The notes under the pieces: generated by a model | What the model saw: the letters and a program-made list of their open reading frames with translations, nothing else | The model's database searches: none | What the model was told of the DNA's origin: nothing | Shown: positions 49,805-61,001 of the stretch, piece after piece | How positions within the stretch are numbered: the first letter of the stretch is position 1 | Layout of the letters: every line of letters starts with the position of its first letter | NCBI RefSeq assembly: GCF_000227135.1 | Contig: NC_018259.1 | Location: forward strand, 479,140-543,139 | Source: Leishmania donovani | Taxonomy: Eukaryota > Euglenozoa > Kinetoplastea > Trypanosomatida > Trypanosomatidae | Length of the DNA stretch: 64,000 bases | Reading direction: 5' to 3' | Translations under genes and position numbers: made by a program

Positions 49805-51283
49805 ATGCAGCGCTGTAGTCGCGCGTGGAAAAAGGCCGCTGAAGCTGCCTTCCGGCCACACTTACACCGGGAAGATTGCCGCATATGCAGCGCTGCAACG
49901 TCGGCGCTAAAGGACGCGACGTATGTTGGCTCGGTGACCTCAAGTTGCACCATTATCCCGGGCCACAAAGTTGGGTCGTCGGCTTCAGGCTCCCAAAGGC
50001 CGCAGACCCCGACCCGCCAAGACGCCTCCTGGCTTGCTGGCAACGCGCCTTCCTCAGTGTTTGAAGTACGGCGTGCTGCGCTGCTAGAATGGTTGCACCG
50101 ATTCTCGGGGCGAGAGCAAAAAGGGGGTGTGCCTGGCGTGGAGGTCCCTCTTTCGGAGGAAAAGCCAGAAGAGCTCGACAGCAGCGTCGACCTCGACACT
50201 GCATACACGGCGTACTTGCGATGCGAAGATGCCACTGCACAAGAAGCCCTCTTCGCCCGTTTGGTGGATTGGGTGGACGCTCAATGCGCCCAGCCTGTCG
50301 TACCATCTGGTGCGTCGCCGACGTCGACTTCCGCTGCGCCGGCTAACTCTGCGGCGGCGGCAGCGGAAGACAGGCAGTGGGGTGGTGTTCGCATCCCACA
50401 GTGCTTGGCGGTTCCTCGTGTGGCGGCAGCTATGACGTCGAAGGAGCGGAAAGCGACTGCGACGCTCATGGGCGAGAAGACCGACGGCGTCCGCGCTGCG
50501 AACGACTTCGAGACGTACGTGCGGCGGCGCTTCCCCGACAATGCTGCCTTTATCACCAAGCAACTGGCCTTTCAAAAAGCGCTGCTAGCGGCGCAGGAGG
50601 TTCTGACTGCGCAAAAGATTCGGTTCTTCCTCGCCTGTGGCACGGCCCTGGGTGCGCGGCGTGACGGCTGCTTTATCCCGTATGATGAGGACATTGACCT
50701 TGGCATCCTCTACGCCGATATCGCGGTGCCTGTAACGGAGGGCGATGATCGGCCAGTGCCCAATCTCTCTTTTCCCTCTGCCGCCCCAGCCGGCTTGAGC
50801 TATGCGCAGATGCGTGTGTACCGACTCCTTCACGCGCTGGCATCAACGCGCGCGTTCGTGGTTTTTGACATTTGCGGCGCCGTTGAGAAAGGATTGGAGC
50901 TGCGCGTGCTGCACCTGGCCACCAGCGCTCGTATCGACATCAATCTCTACTACCCACCTCTGTGCACCACCGACTGCGGCGGAGACGGTGACGCCGGCGA
51001 CGATGCGCTAGTGCGCGAGAAGGGCCCTTTTGTGTGGGCCGCCTCTTTTTACGAGGCAGCCGGTGCGCGCAAGCACCGCATGTATCGCTATCGGCACAAG
51101 CCCTTCGCCGCAGAGCTCGAGGAACTTCCGTTTTGTGCTAAGACGGCGTCTGTATGCAGGGGTTTTTTGGTGCCCCCAGAGCGCTATCTCGTCGAGAACT
51201 ACGGAGAGGACTGGCGGACACCGAAACAGTACTCGTACACAGAGGGCCTTGCGGGGGAGTTCAAGAACATCGTGAAGGAGTAG
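49805..51283 (+). CDS. LicD/fukutin-type nucleotidyltransferase-fold protein, 492 aa
   Basis: LicD-family proteins transfer phosphocholine or sugar-phosphate groups, including fukutin/FKRP in animals. The core motif is present: FFLACGTALGARRDGCFIPYDEDIDLGI with G279-T280 and D294-E-D296-I-D298, matching LicD GTxLGxxRxxxxIPWDDDIDxGM. A second conserved part, ARIDINLYYPP (about 377-387), and the C-terminal FLVPPERYLVENYGEDWRTPKQY fit the family's LxxxYG-x-W end. The N-terminal 200 residues are not conserved-looking and contain a Ser/Ala linker. Start is the first ATG of the frame, 49805; the frame is open further upstream to a GTG at 49703, so the true N-terminus is uncertain. Substrate is unknown; phosphoglycan or GPI-linked glycan modification is a guess. 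Confidence 0.85.
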   Translation: MQRCSRAWKKAAEAAFRPHLHREDCRICSAATSALKDATYVGSVTSSCTIIPGHKVGSSASGSQRPQTPTRQDASWLAGNAPSSVFEVRRAALLEWLHRFSGREQKGGVPGVEVPLSEEKPEELDSSVDLDTAYTAYLRCEDATAQEALFARLVDWVDAQCAQPVVPSGASPTSTSAAPANSAAAAAEDRQWGGVRIPQCLAVPRVAAAMTSKERKATATLMGEKTDGVRAANDFETYVRRRFPDNAAFITKQLAFQKALLAAQEVLTAQKIRFFLACGTALGARRDGCFIPYDEDIDLGILYADIAVPVTEGDDRPVPNLSFPSAAPAGLSYAQMRVYRLLHALASTRAFVVFDICGAVEKGLELRVLHLATSARIDINLYYPPLCTTDCGGDGDAGDDALVREKGPFVWAASFYEAAGARKHRMYRYRHKPFAAELEELPFCAKTASVCRGFLVPPERYLVENYGEDWRTPKQYSYTEGLAGEFKNIVKE

Positions 51284-54080
51284 CGTCGCCCGCCACGCGG
51301 GGTGGCATGGTACACTTTGTGTGCTTGCTTCTTTCGACTAAGCGTGACTCTTGTGTCGGGTACGTGCGTATGTGCCTATTGGAGAGTTCGTTGGCGCCGG
51401 TGGTTTTCCGTGGTTTGCGCCATGCGATGCTTTTTCTCGCAACACGTGTACCTATCTCAGACTTGCGTCCTCCTTGTCGCTCACAGCCTCCTGCCTCGTC
51501 GCATCTATGGTGCCAAGGTGCGGAGAGGCAACCCCGCAACTTGAGCAACAACGCCGGCGCGCATACGCACAGTGAAAGAAACGTGTGCATAGATCTGCTC
51601 TTCAGCTCTCGTACAGAGCTGTCGCACCCGCACCCGCTTCCTGCTCTACCGGTTAGGTCTGGACCTTCTCCCGCTGCAGTTTTTTTGTTCTCACATGCGC
51701 CCCCGCCCCCAGCGCACTCATTTCTCTTCTTCGCTCCATGTCGCTTGCTTGGGAGCGCTGCTACGCCTCTTCCTGCTCCAACACATGAATGCATATACAT
51801 ATATCCATATGCATGTATACGACACACCTTCGCGTTCTCCCCACAACGCTGCCACACACACACACACACAAATACACAAAACACGGGCTCTACCGTGATG
51901 AGCCTGCTTACCGATGCCTTGCCGCGTGTTTCTCGTGGTACTACCACAGCGGCGTACTGCCCTCAATATCTTATTGTTGTTGTTTTGTTGGTTTCTCTCT
52001 CCGTGGGTGCATCTTGGTCACAGATCGTTGTGAGAGTGCGTCCGAGTGCCCGTGTAATCTTCGCGAGCGCACGTAAGTTGGCTCTCTCTCACCCTCCTTT
52101 TTTTTTCGACTGGTGCTCATTGCTGTTCTCTGTACGTCGCATACAGCACAGAACACGCTGTGCGGAGGTGGTACAAGGTATTGAGAACAAGCGCGCATCC
52201 ACGTGCGTGTTCGTGTGTGCGAAGGTGGCGCGTTTGCTCACCATCGACACCGAAGCGGAGGACGCCATCTGCGAATGAGAGAAAGGGAGAAGGGCAGATA
52301 AGGTTGAACATAAACAGATAGACATACACTTTTTTGTTTCAAAAGGAGCCCTCGCTGCTCTGTGGTAGCGGAGGAGGCGAGCCACGTTGCTCCAAACGCG
52401 CACGGACACACGCTTCGGGAGATATTTCCACAGACAACACACCGACCAAAGAAGCAAGAAGGGTACGACGCGGCATACGCTTGTGCGTACGTGGCTGGCA
52501 CAGCGATCTGCACAGCCTCGCCTCTCATCGGCGTTCTCTTTTCTTGCTGTTTTTTCTTCTCTTGTTTTCATTCGTCACGTGCCCGTCTTCTTTTCATTTT
52601 TTTTCCTGTGTGTGTGTGTGTCTTTATTATCCGTTGCTGTTACCACAAACTGAAGCACGAAGAAGCACTGGTGCGCCGGCGCGCTCATTGTTCTACTGTT
52701 GTTTATCTTCCTACCTCTGACGCTACCCCTCACTCCCGCCTCTCGCCTGCGTGCCTACGATCCTCTGCCGCGTCTACGCCTAACGCGCTGCTTGGGTGCT
52801 AACCCTGTCACACTTGAGGCGTCGGTCTCTCAGTCGCCTCTCGCTGCCGTTTGTTGTTGTGACCGTCGAAAAAGAGTGGGTTTGTCGGCTAGCGTCTGTT
52901 ACTGGAACTCTCCATTTGTGCATGCACGTCGGACATACACGCCAGACTTGCAGAATTGTTGTGGGTGGGGCACTGTCGGTGTGAGAAAAGAAGTGTGTCT
53001 TTCGCGGTATCGACCTCGTCCGTGTGTGACACAGATTCGGAACAGTGCGTTGAATAGAAGTGCCGTCAGGAGCTCATCGAGGGAGCTCTCGCCGTTGTCA
53101 GACTTCGTCGTACTGCGCGCACACGAAACCCGCCAAGCGTGGAACACGAGTGGAAACGCTGGGGCAAGCCGACTCACACTACCGCAGCTGCCTCCCCTCT
53201 CCCTTCTTCTCGGGTCCTGGTGTTTTTTGCTGGGCGTCGTCTTCTCCCCCTGCCCCCTCCTCTCCTCCACTCATTGTACAGCGGCTTCTCCTGCTCTTCT
53301 TTTTTTCGCGTCCAAAGGCTGCCCATCAAGGTCTTCTCGTACCGTCTCGCCACACCGCAGCGCCTCCTCGCTCCCAGCTCGTCAGGAGGAGCCGGAAAGA
53401 GAATTCATCTTACTCTTTTCCCTCGTCTTTTTGTGTGCGCTACTTTTCTTTTGCGGCGCTGGTGACTGTGCCCGTGTGCGTGCGTGTGTGTGTGTGTGTG
53501 CGTGTGTGTGTTTGATCGCTGGGCGGGAACATAACCTGTTCATTTGAGCTCACCGCGCACACCCACACCAACACTCGCCCACCGGCTCAGCACCAGCACC
53601 CGCACACGCGCTCTCTGTCCATCATAGCCTGCACACAAACGCCGTGTGGCGTCCCTGGTTGCTCGACGAACGTCGCAAGTGTACCTAAGTGAATCCAGAC
53701 GCACAGACAGAAGAAGACGGACGCTGCCTTTACCGTTTCGGACTCTCCCCTACTTCGGCGACTAAAGCGTTCTAGTGAGCCCTCCTTCGTTGTCTCTCTG
53801 TACTCCGCTTGTTTTCTTTTTTTTTTTCGATTCCTCGGCTCTCTCTCTCCCCTCCCCATTACAACCTCACTCATAACCACCACGACCACCATAACGACCG
53901 CGGCCATTTCGCTTTGAATTCGCTTCTCCTCCCGTTTCGTCTCTTTTTCGTCGTTGTTGTCACTCGCTCGACTCTCGCCCGCCCTGCACGCCATTCGCTG
54001 TTTCGCTCTCCGTTTTTTTTTGTGGTTTGCTTGTTTGTGTGGTGCTTGCCCTTTGCCTTCTCTGGTGTGAGGGTGGCAGG
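51284..54080. other. Long intergenic region
   Basis: About 2.8 kb with no credible gene. It contains AC repeats at about 51854-51870, T-runs near 52100-52108, 52596-52604 and 53818-53828, a GT repeat at about 53484-53511 and many pyrimidine blocks. Frames crossing it depend on non-ATG starts or repeats. The T/C tract 53809-53860 is one likely trans-splicing signal for the capping-enzyme gene. Confidence 0.5.
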
Positions 54081-57000
54081 ATGAGCCTCAACCCCAACGC
54101 TCCATCGTTTGACCCGACGGCGAAGCCGTTCATTCCGTCCTTTCTGTGCAGCGACCCGGAACAGTTTGTGCCACCGGTGTACCACCCCACCCCGCAGTTC
54201 AACCCGCAGCTGCGGAGCCTCGCCGGGGCCGGCGCTGTCAGTAACGACGATGTCCCGCTCCTCTCTGGTTTTAAGCGAACTAGCAAGCCGGTGACTACCG
54301 CGCCGGCACCGTCGCCCGAAAACTACGAGACGCCAAACAGTATCGCCGCTGCAGGCGCCAAAAAGTCCCCCACCGGCTTACCCGGCCAGGCAACAGGGGG
54401 CAGCGGGGGGCCGCCGATGATGTGGCGGTCTCCGTCGCCGATGCACAGGGCGGCAGAGGCCTTTCCTACTCGGCCCATGATGAACCCCAACGCGGCCGTG
54501 CCGTCAGCTGCCTCGATGGCCGTCGGTGCCGTACAGGGTGGGAGCCGTGTGAACACGGCTGCGAGCCTCTCCAGTGGGATGGGGGCTGACGGGTCCTCGG
54601 AACGGCTTGACGGAGATCAGCCGCCGATTCTCGGGTGGTCTTCCTCCTCCATCCGCCGCCCTCCATCAACGGGCCCGTCAGGGTCCCCGCTGTCGCTGCA
54701 GCAGCAGCAGCAGCAGCAGCTGCAGAACGCCGGCGCTCGATACACCGCGCCGCAGCCGCCGCCGCTGTCTCAGTCACTTCCTTCGGCAATACCACGTTCG
54801 CAGGACCGCAGTGGACAGCAGCTGAGCGGCGCTCCCTTTTTTTCATCGTATGGTGTCTACCCTCATTCCGTTCCTGGCGGCAGCGCCCCGCAACTGCACT
54901 CCCCAGCCCAAGGAGCACCTCCCTCGCAACGCCCACTTCCGCAACACCAGCAGCCGTCGTTTCCACAAAAGGTTGCACCTGTGTTACCCCGGAGTGCCCA
55001 GGAGCGACAGGCGGCAGCGGCGGCGGCGGCAGCGGCAGCGGCGGCGGCCAACGAAGGGAGTCGAGGTGCATCCCCGAACAGTCTCAGTGCCAGTGAGGCG
55101 GGCAACGGTGCACCAGTTCGCATCGCCGCCCAAGAGCAGCGTGGCCCATCTCCGCCCATGTTGCCTGAGCCGCGCTCCGAGACTGTGTCTCAGCAGCACC
55201 AACAGCAACAGCAGCAAGGACAGTCTGTGGCGGACTCTACCACTCCCGGTCCCCGCCAAGCGACAGCCAACCCTCCCGTTTCGGCGCTGGTACCCCCTCG
55301 AATTGCCTCGGCCCCAATGGCACGCGCCATCCGCGTCGGCGCGGCAGGCGGCAGCGCAGCATATTCGACCGCAGTCGCAGCCACCACGGCATCACCGTAT
55401 TCAGGACCCACCCGAGGAATGCTGTCATCGAACCATGTCGGTGCAGTATCGCACCTGCCGCGTGCACCGCCGACTGCCGCAGCGAACCAGGGTGCGACAC
55501 CCATTCCAAGCGCAGGCAGCTCGAGCGGCAGCCCAGCACCGCCGACGGCGCCGCAGCCGCACGTGTCGCCGGCGCCGCAGTCTGTGAGTACGGCAAAACC
55601 CCTGAGCGGACCGGCACCTTCGACGCTGACGACGACGACGCCAGCACCGCGCCCTGCCCCGGCCACTAGCGTAGCAGCGCTCAGCGGGTGGCGACCCCCG
55701 CAGTTTGGCCGCAAGGCCGCCCCGACGAACAGCGACCCGCTGATCGTTATGATCTTTGGCTGCCGTGGGTCCGGGAAGACGACTCAGGCTGAGAACATTG
55801 CCGAGCGCTACCACTTGCTGCACCTCTCCTCGGGGGATATGTACAAGGAAGGCAAGCAACCCTTCGCGGAGGTGGAGCAGGCCGTGAAGAACAACTTCGG
55901 TCCTGATGCAAAGGACCGCTCTTACAACGGCCTCGTTCTCGATCGCTTCGTCGCGACAGGGGAGATGGACGCCTACTATCTGCAAGCCGCGCTCAACGTG
56001 TGTCAGCTGCCGGTCCCTCTTGTCTTTTGGTTGCAAGTGGACCCCAAGGAAGGCTTGAGGCGCGCCCAGTCCCGCGGCGATCAAAAGGCCGGATCGGACC
56101 ACTGGCGCTATGTGGAGCAGCGGGCCCAAGCGGAAATAGCAGATCGCGTGTACAAGAAGATTGGTGTCCTGCACGTCATTGACTGCAACGCGCTGGAAGC
56201 GCGTCGGGTCGGAGACCGTATTTACAGCATCATTGACGGCCTCTTCCCGAAGCGCAGCCGGAACATTCGCCTCCCGCCCGCCACGCCGGTCGCCGGCTAC
56301 GACAAGTTCCAGCTTTTGGACGATTACAGCGATTTCCAGCAGCTTACCAAGGAGGTGCACGCAGCGATCGGCAACACGTCTGGCCGCACGGACAGCGCCC
56401 CGCTCTCTAGCATTGGCGGATACGTCGACGCCGGCTCGTTTGCGAACCGGCAGGAGTGCAAGCGGATGTCTTCCATGTACGTCACGTTGAAGGTGGATGG
56501 GCAGCGCTATCTGGTCGTGAAGCACTCGCACTTTGGCGTACTGGGTTTTCCGTTTGCCTTCACTGGCTGCTACGACTTCAACGTTCTCTTCGATCCGCTA
56601 ATGTTTGCGAACGCGTTCGAAATGGTCGGCGACAGGCAGGAAGAGGCGAACGGGATCGAGTGGATGCTCGATGCGGAGATGAGCACCAGCGCCGGCGAGT
56701 CGAGCCAGCCTCAGCCGCTGCTACACATTATCGACTACGTGTACTTTGGCGGCAAGCAGGCCAAGCGCACGCCGTTCTTCGAGCGCTACGAGCTCTTGCG
56801 GGAGTGGTTCCGGTTGATGGTACAGAATAGCGGCGAGGCCGGAGCCTACGCGGCTGTAGTGCTGAAACACTACGTCCCCATCAACGAGCTGCCGAAGCTG
56901 CTGCCCCGCTTCGAGGATGCGCCGTTCGCGGTGGATGGGATTGTCTTTCAGGGCAACACAATTTACAAGTTTGGGCTAGACAAGTTCCTCTTGAAGTGGA

Positions 57001-57395
57001 AGCCGCTGCAGCTGTGCACGGCTGACTTTAGACTCATGAACGGAGAGAAGACCGAAGATGGGGTCACGGTTTTCGACCTCTACACAACTGAGAACGAACA
57101 GGAGGTCCCCTTTCCAGGGGCCGTTGGGGTCTTCACAGAGATGCAGATGCGCGCTTACCAGCTGCGCAACAGCGTGGTCGTGGAACTAGAACTGGCCGAC
57201 GTTGTCGAAAGAGCGGGTCCCAACGGGCAGCCGGCGACGCAGTGGGTGTTCCACCGTCTGCGTGTCGACAAGCCGCGCCCCAACAAGACTTCTGTTGTCG
57301 AGAGCATCGTGAAGCTGAAGCACCTCACATACCAGGAGCTGATCGATCACTGCAGGGTGCTGCGTTTCAGTGGACCCAACGCCTCTTCGCCCTAG
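54081..57395 (+). CDS. mRNA guanylyltransferase with P-loop kinase-like domain and PAM2 motif (TbCe1-like capping enzyme), 1104 aa
   Basis: Predicted capping or recapping enzyme. Residues 1-12 (MSLNPNAPSFDP) match the PAM2 consensus LNxxAxxFxP that binds the MLLE domain of poly(A)-binding protein. Residues about 40-545 are Pro/Ser/Gln/Ala-rich, with a Q7 run near 208 and a poly-Ala run near 312-325. A P-loop domain follows: G560-CRGSG-K566-TT, then HLSSGDMYKEG and VLDRFV, as in adenylate-kinase-like enzymes. The nucleotidyltransferase has motif I K804-VDGQR, motif III LD864-AEM, motif IIIa-like YVYFGGKQAKRTPFFER, motif IV VD952-GIVF and motif V LLK972-WKP. T. brucei TbCe1 combines an N-terminal kinase-like and a C-terminal GTase domain and has been reported as cytosolic. 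The long N-terminal extension here is notable. Start is ATG 54081. Confidence 0.9.
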   Translation: MSLNPNAPSFDPTAKPFIPSFLCSDPEQFVPPVYHPTPQFNPQLRSLAGAGAVSNDDVPLLSGFKRTSKPVTTAPAPSPENYETPNSIAAAGAKKSPTGLPGQATGGSGGPPMMWRSPSPMHRAAEAFPTRPMMNPNAAVPSAASMAVGAVQGGSRVNTAASLSSGMGADGSSERLDGDQPPILGWSSSSIRRPPSTGPSGSPLSLQQQQQQQLQNAGARYTAPQPPPLSQSLPSAIPRSQDRSGQQLSGAPFFSSYGVYPHSVPGGSAPQLHSPAQGAPPSQRPLPQHQQPSFPQKVAPVLPRSAQERQAAAAAAAAAAAAANEGSRGASPNSLSASEAGNGAPVRIAAQEQRGPSPPMLPEPRSETVSQQHQQQQQQGQSVADSTTPGPRQATANPPVSALVPPRIASAPMARAIRVGAAGGSAAYSTAVAATTASPYSGPTRGMLSSNHVGAVSHLPRAPPTAAANQGATPIPSAGSSSGSPAPPTAPQPHVSPAPQSVSTAKPLSGPAPSTLTTTTPAPRPAPATSVAALSGWRPPQFGRKAAPTNSDPLIVMIFGCRGSGKTTQAENIAERYHLLHLSSGDMYKEGKQPFAEVEQAVKNNFGPDAKDRSYNGLVLDRFVATGEMDAYYLQAALNVCQLPVPLVFWLQVDPKEGLRRAQSRGDQKAGSDHWRYVEQRAQAEIADRVYKKIGVLHVIDCNALEARRVGDRIYSIIDGLFPKRSRNIRLPPATPVAGYDKFQLLDDYSDFQQLTKEVHAAIGNTSGRTDSAPLSSIGGYVDAGSFANRQECKRMSSMYVTLKVDGQRYLVVKHSHFGVLGFPFAFTGCYDFNVLFDPLMFANAFEMVGDRQEEANGIEWMLDAEMSTSAGESSQPQPLLHIIDYVYFGGKQAKRTPFFERYELLREWFRLMVQNSGEAGAYAAVVLKHYVPINELPKLLPRFEDAPFAVDGIVFQGNTIYKFGLDKFLLKWKPLQLCTADFRLMNGEKTEDGVTVFDLYTTENEQEVPFPGAVGVFTEMQMRAYQLRNSVVVELELADVVERAGPNGQPATQWVFHRLRVDKPRPNKTSVVESIVKLKHLTYQELIDHCRVLRFSGPNASSP

Positions 57396-60300
57396 GAGCT
57401 TGCGCGGCACAGACGTAGAGAGCGAACAATACAAAGGAGGGGGGGTCGGCGACCTTGGCTTACCACACTGTCCCGAGCATGTTGCGGCTGCTGCATTTCT
57501 CGCTTGAACAGGTTCTCGTTTTTTTTCTTTACCGAGGATTGAGTAGACTGAGACACGTCCAGCCTGCTCTTTCCCAAGAGATTGACTTGCGCGTCTGCGG
57601 CGTCTATTCTCCGGCGACGAAGCGTCCTTTTTCCATGGTCGTGAGGCTTACGGAAGCTCGGGTGTTCGTTGTCTTGGCTGATTCGTCCGCAGGTTGAGTG
57701 TGCGGACTTGCGAGTGGTGGTCATCGCTCGTCTCTCCTCTCTGCCTCGTGAAGAGCCGCATTCCTTTCAGCGACGGGTTTGGTGCAGTTGCTGTAATCAT
57801 GTTTCTCCTCCTCTGTGGCCCCTCTGTGGTCGCTGTTGTTTTCATGTGGACAACGACTTCCTTTTGGGGGGAGGGGGTTGTTGGTGATGGTATGCATCGG
57901 TGGTGGCGTACTGCCTTTTCCCTCATTGGTTGGTTGGTCGGTACGCCGCCTTTTTTTTGTATTGTTCCACAGTTCCGAAGAGGCTTTTGCCGCGCGGCGT
58001 CGTCGCGCATTTTTTGTGCGCGCTTGTGTGAGTTTGCTGTGGTGGTGGTGGTTGACCGTTCATCCAGACTCGTAATGTTTTTCCTTTGCGGCCTCCTTGT
58101 CAAGGATATCGTGTGTTTGCGTGCCACGCATTCTGTTCGTGGTCTATTTTTCTTTTTTTTCTGTGTGTGTGTGTGTGTGTAACGGTATCTCTCGTGTTGT
58201 GCACTGCGCATTACTGGTGCCCGGTCTTAAATACGCGGTGGTATGTGCCTGTGTGGGATGTGCAGCCGTGCACTAGTTGCTCTTGCGGACCTGTATGTGA
58301 TAATGTGTGGAAATGACAGGTGCGAAAGCGAGGAAGAGGTGGAAGGGTCAGCTGTGAATGGAAAGAGCGAGGCAAGAGTTGCAGAGAAGAACATGCGCTG
58401 CTTCGGCTGTTGAAAACGTCGAATGCGTGCGGCTGGGGTGGTGGGCAGTTCAATAACTGGAATAAGGCGAAGATCGCCACCTGGAGCTGTTACTTTGTCA
58501 GCAGGCCGTTTCTTGGCCGCCCCACCGCCCGTCTTCGTTGTCTCGAACCTCCTCGGTGGCCTCTTCTGACGCGTCCGCGATGAAGAAAGAGAGGTAGCGA
58601 TGTGCATATATGTGTATACCTGTACATGTATATGGAGCGTGTGTGCGCGCTACATGGGGTGCGCGCCCCTCTCTCGCTCACTCGCCCTCTGGTGAAGTTG
58701 TGAACGCGCGCTCTCTCCTTGTCTTCGCTTCCTCACTTTCGCTTCATGTAACATCGACTGTCGCACCAAGCCAGAAACGAAAAATGGTGACTTGACGACG
58801 ATTGCACCTGCGTAGGGAGGCATGTAGTGGGCTTGAGGAGTACCCAACGGCGAGCTGGAGAAGCTGTGCACCCCTCTCTTTCCCTCTGTCATTCTCGTAG
58901 TTGCACCGCCGCAAGGGGGATACACGGTGACGTAGCGTGCGCCAGTGAAAGAAAAAAAGAGAGCTACTAAGGCGAGCACAACAATGCGGTACTTTCACGC
59001 CTCGTGCACCTCTGGAGACTGAGCGGAGAGGTTTCCCAGCGCACAAGAAAGCAGGGATGTCGCTCTGTGTGTGAAAGCACGCCAGAGCAATCAAGAACTT
59101 GTGTCCCTTTTTGCGAGGTATTTAGGCGGTATACGCTACCCTCTCTCTGCCCCCCCCCCTCTCCCCCCTCTCCCCCCCAACCTTCTTGGTTGTCGCATCT
59201 CGGCCATCTGGCGCCTATACCATAATACGCCTCGCACGTGTCTCCTCCTGTCCACCGGAACCCCTCCACGCCAGGTTTCTTTTTTTTTGTTTGTTTTTCC
59301 CCAAAGCGCTCCTTCCACGAAGCGAAAAGAGAGAATACAAGAAAAGCGTCTCGCGCGAACGCACATACTCACAAACGCGGTGGTGCATCATCCTCTGCTC
59401 TTCTCTCACACACCCACCCCTCCCCCCCCTACTTCCTCTCGCCGAGGAAAAAAAGAAGGACTGCAAACAGATCCTTTGAAGGAGTTGTTGTTGACATCAC
59501 AAGAGAAGAAGTGAGTACGTGTCAAGAGTGAGGGCGTTCGTTGACTCACCTTGCTAGTCTTCTGTTCTCTCTTTCCGGCCTCCGCGTCTTCTGTTAGGTG
59601 TTTCTCGGCGAACTGCCGTTGTCGATCGCGCAGACGCACGGAAGTGACACACACGCATACACGTTCACAAGACCAAAAAAAAGAAACAAATAGAAAAAGG
59701 AACGATTGCCGTGCACTGCGGGTAGTTGGCCTTATCTGTTTGATTTTTCTTTTGTTTCTGATCTTGGTTCTCCATCGGAGTCCTTTCGGGGTGTCCTCAT
59801 TGTCATCATCGTGGTGAATCCCGCGGGCTCTGTGATAGGGATTGTGTACCACATCGTGTGGGAGTTTTTTTTTTGTTCGTTTACGCTCTGCTTGTGTGTG
59901 TGTGTGTGTGCAAAGCCGAAGTGCTCGCTCTTTTTCTTTCTTCGGTTGTGCTTTTTTTTTTGCGCTGGGTTGTCCAAATTTCCATTTCGGTGATTGCTGC
60001 TGTTGTTGTCCCTTCCTCTTTTTTTTCTTTCAGACCGGTTCACGGTTCCAGCGGAAAGAGCAGACGTCCGCCGCCTTGACGGCATCTTCACACGGCGCTA
60101 GGCTTCGCTGGAGATTCTAGTTCTCTCTCTCTGTCACCCTGAACCTTTCCCTCCCCCGCTGGGCGATTGCGCCGTCATTTCAACATAGATCATAGCCTGT
60201 AACAGTTGTGCGAGCCGGGGCTTGTGTTTGTGTATGTGCGTGGGAGTCTGTGCCTGTCTGTCTATCGGTGTGTATGTGTGTAAGTGACCGCCTGCGAGCA

Positions 60301-61001
60301 AGGGCCCTTTTTTCTTCTTCCGGCGCTGTAACGCACACGCATTACTTACACGAGGATAGAGAACCACAAAAGACAAACTTGTGTTTCTTGGCTTTCTTTT
60401 CCTTTCGCTTCTTCTCTGCACTCTCCTTATCCCCTTCCACTTCCATACGCTTCCCTTTTGTACTACACCGTATCAGGTCTGTCTCTCCGTCTCTCTCTCT
60501 CTCTGGCCACAGTATCCTTGGGGCTGTTTGTTGCTCTTCCTTGTGTGGGTGTGTGCGGCCGCCGTCGTGCTTGGTGATCTGTCCTCCCGTCTTCTCTCCT
60601 TTTCGTTCCTTTTCCGTTGTTTTTGGTCGCCCTTTGTTTTTTGTTGTTGTGCCGCGAACGCGTCGGCACTGGGGCCTGTGTGCGCCTTGTGGACGCTCTC
60701 GGCTGTCTCATTTCTTCCCCCTTTTTTCCCCAAGTGCGAGCGGCACTCTCCCCCTTCTGCACTGCGCCGCACGTTCAGTCCACGATCCCTCGCACCGTGT
60801 CATCCCCACCGTCTCTCTGTAGCGCCGTCTTCTTCTGACCCTGCCCTTCTCCTGCCTGCCCATAGGCTATCACAGGGGAGTATTCAGCGACGCCGGTGTC
60901 TTTCACACGCACCGACGAGCAGTCCAACAACTGATATACATCCAAGCGCGAACACCGCGCACCTTTTATAAGCGCACATCTGTTTCTTTCCTTCAGCGAC
61001 C
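57396..61001. other. Long intergenic region between the two capping-enzyme homologues
   Basis: About 3.6 kb with no credible gene. It contains a GT repeat at about 58161-58180, C-runs at 59152-59180, T-runs at 59281-59290, 59869-59876 and 59950-59959, and CT runs at 60493-60506. The final tract tgtttctttccttcag places AG at 60995-60996, 5 bases before the ATG; it could be a splice site giving a very short 5' UTR, but earlier AGs are more likely. Confidence 0.5.

Noticed and set aside
51154..52278. 374-residue forward frame spanning the end of the LicD gene and the spacer
   Set aside because: It overlaps a real gene in another frame, then reads through microsatellites and pyrimidine tracts; it is a chance open frame.
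54027..54080. Hydrophobic leader (signal-peptide-like) ahead of the capping enzyme
   Set aside because: It depends on a TTG start; with the ATG at 54081 the protein begins directly with the PAM2 motif, matching its paralogue.
55425..56531. 368-residue minus-strand frame antisense to the capping enzyme
   Set aside because: It mirrors the codon bias of the real gene and lacks any family motif.
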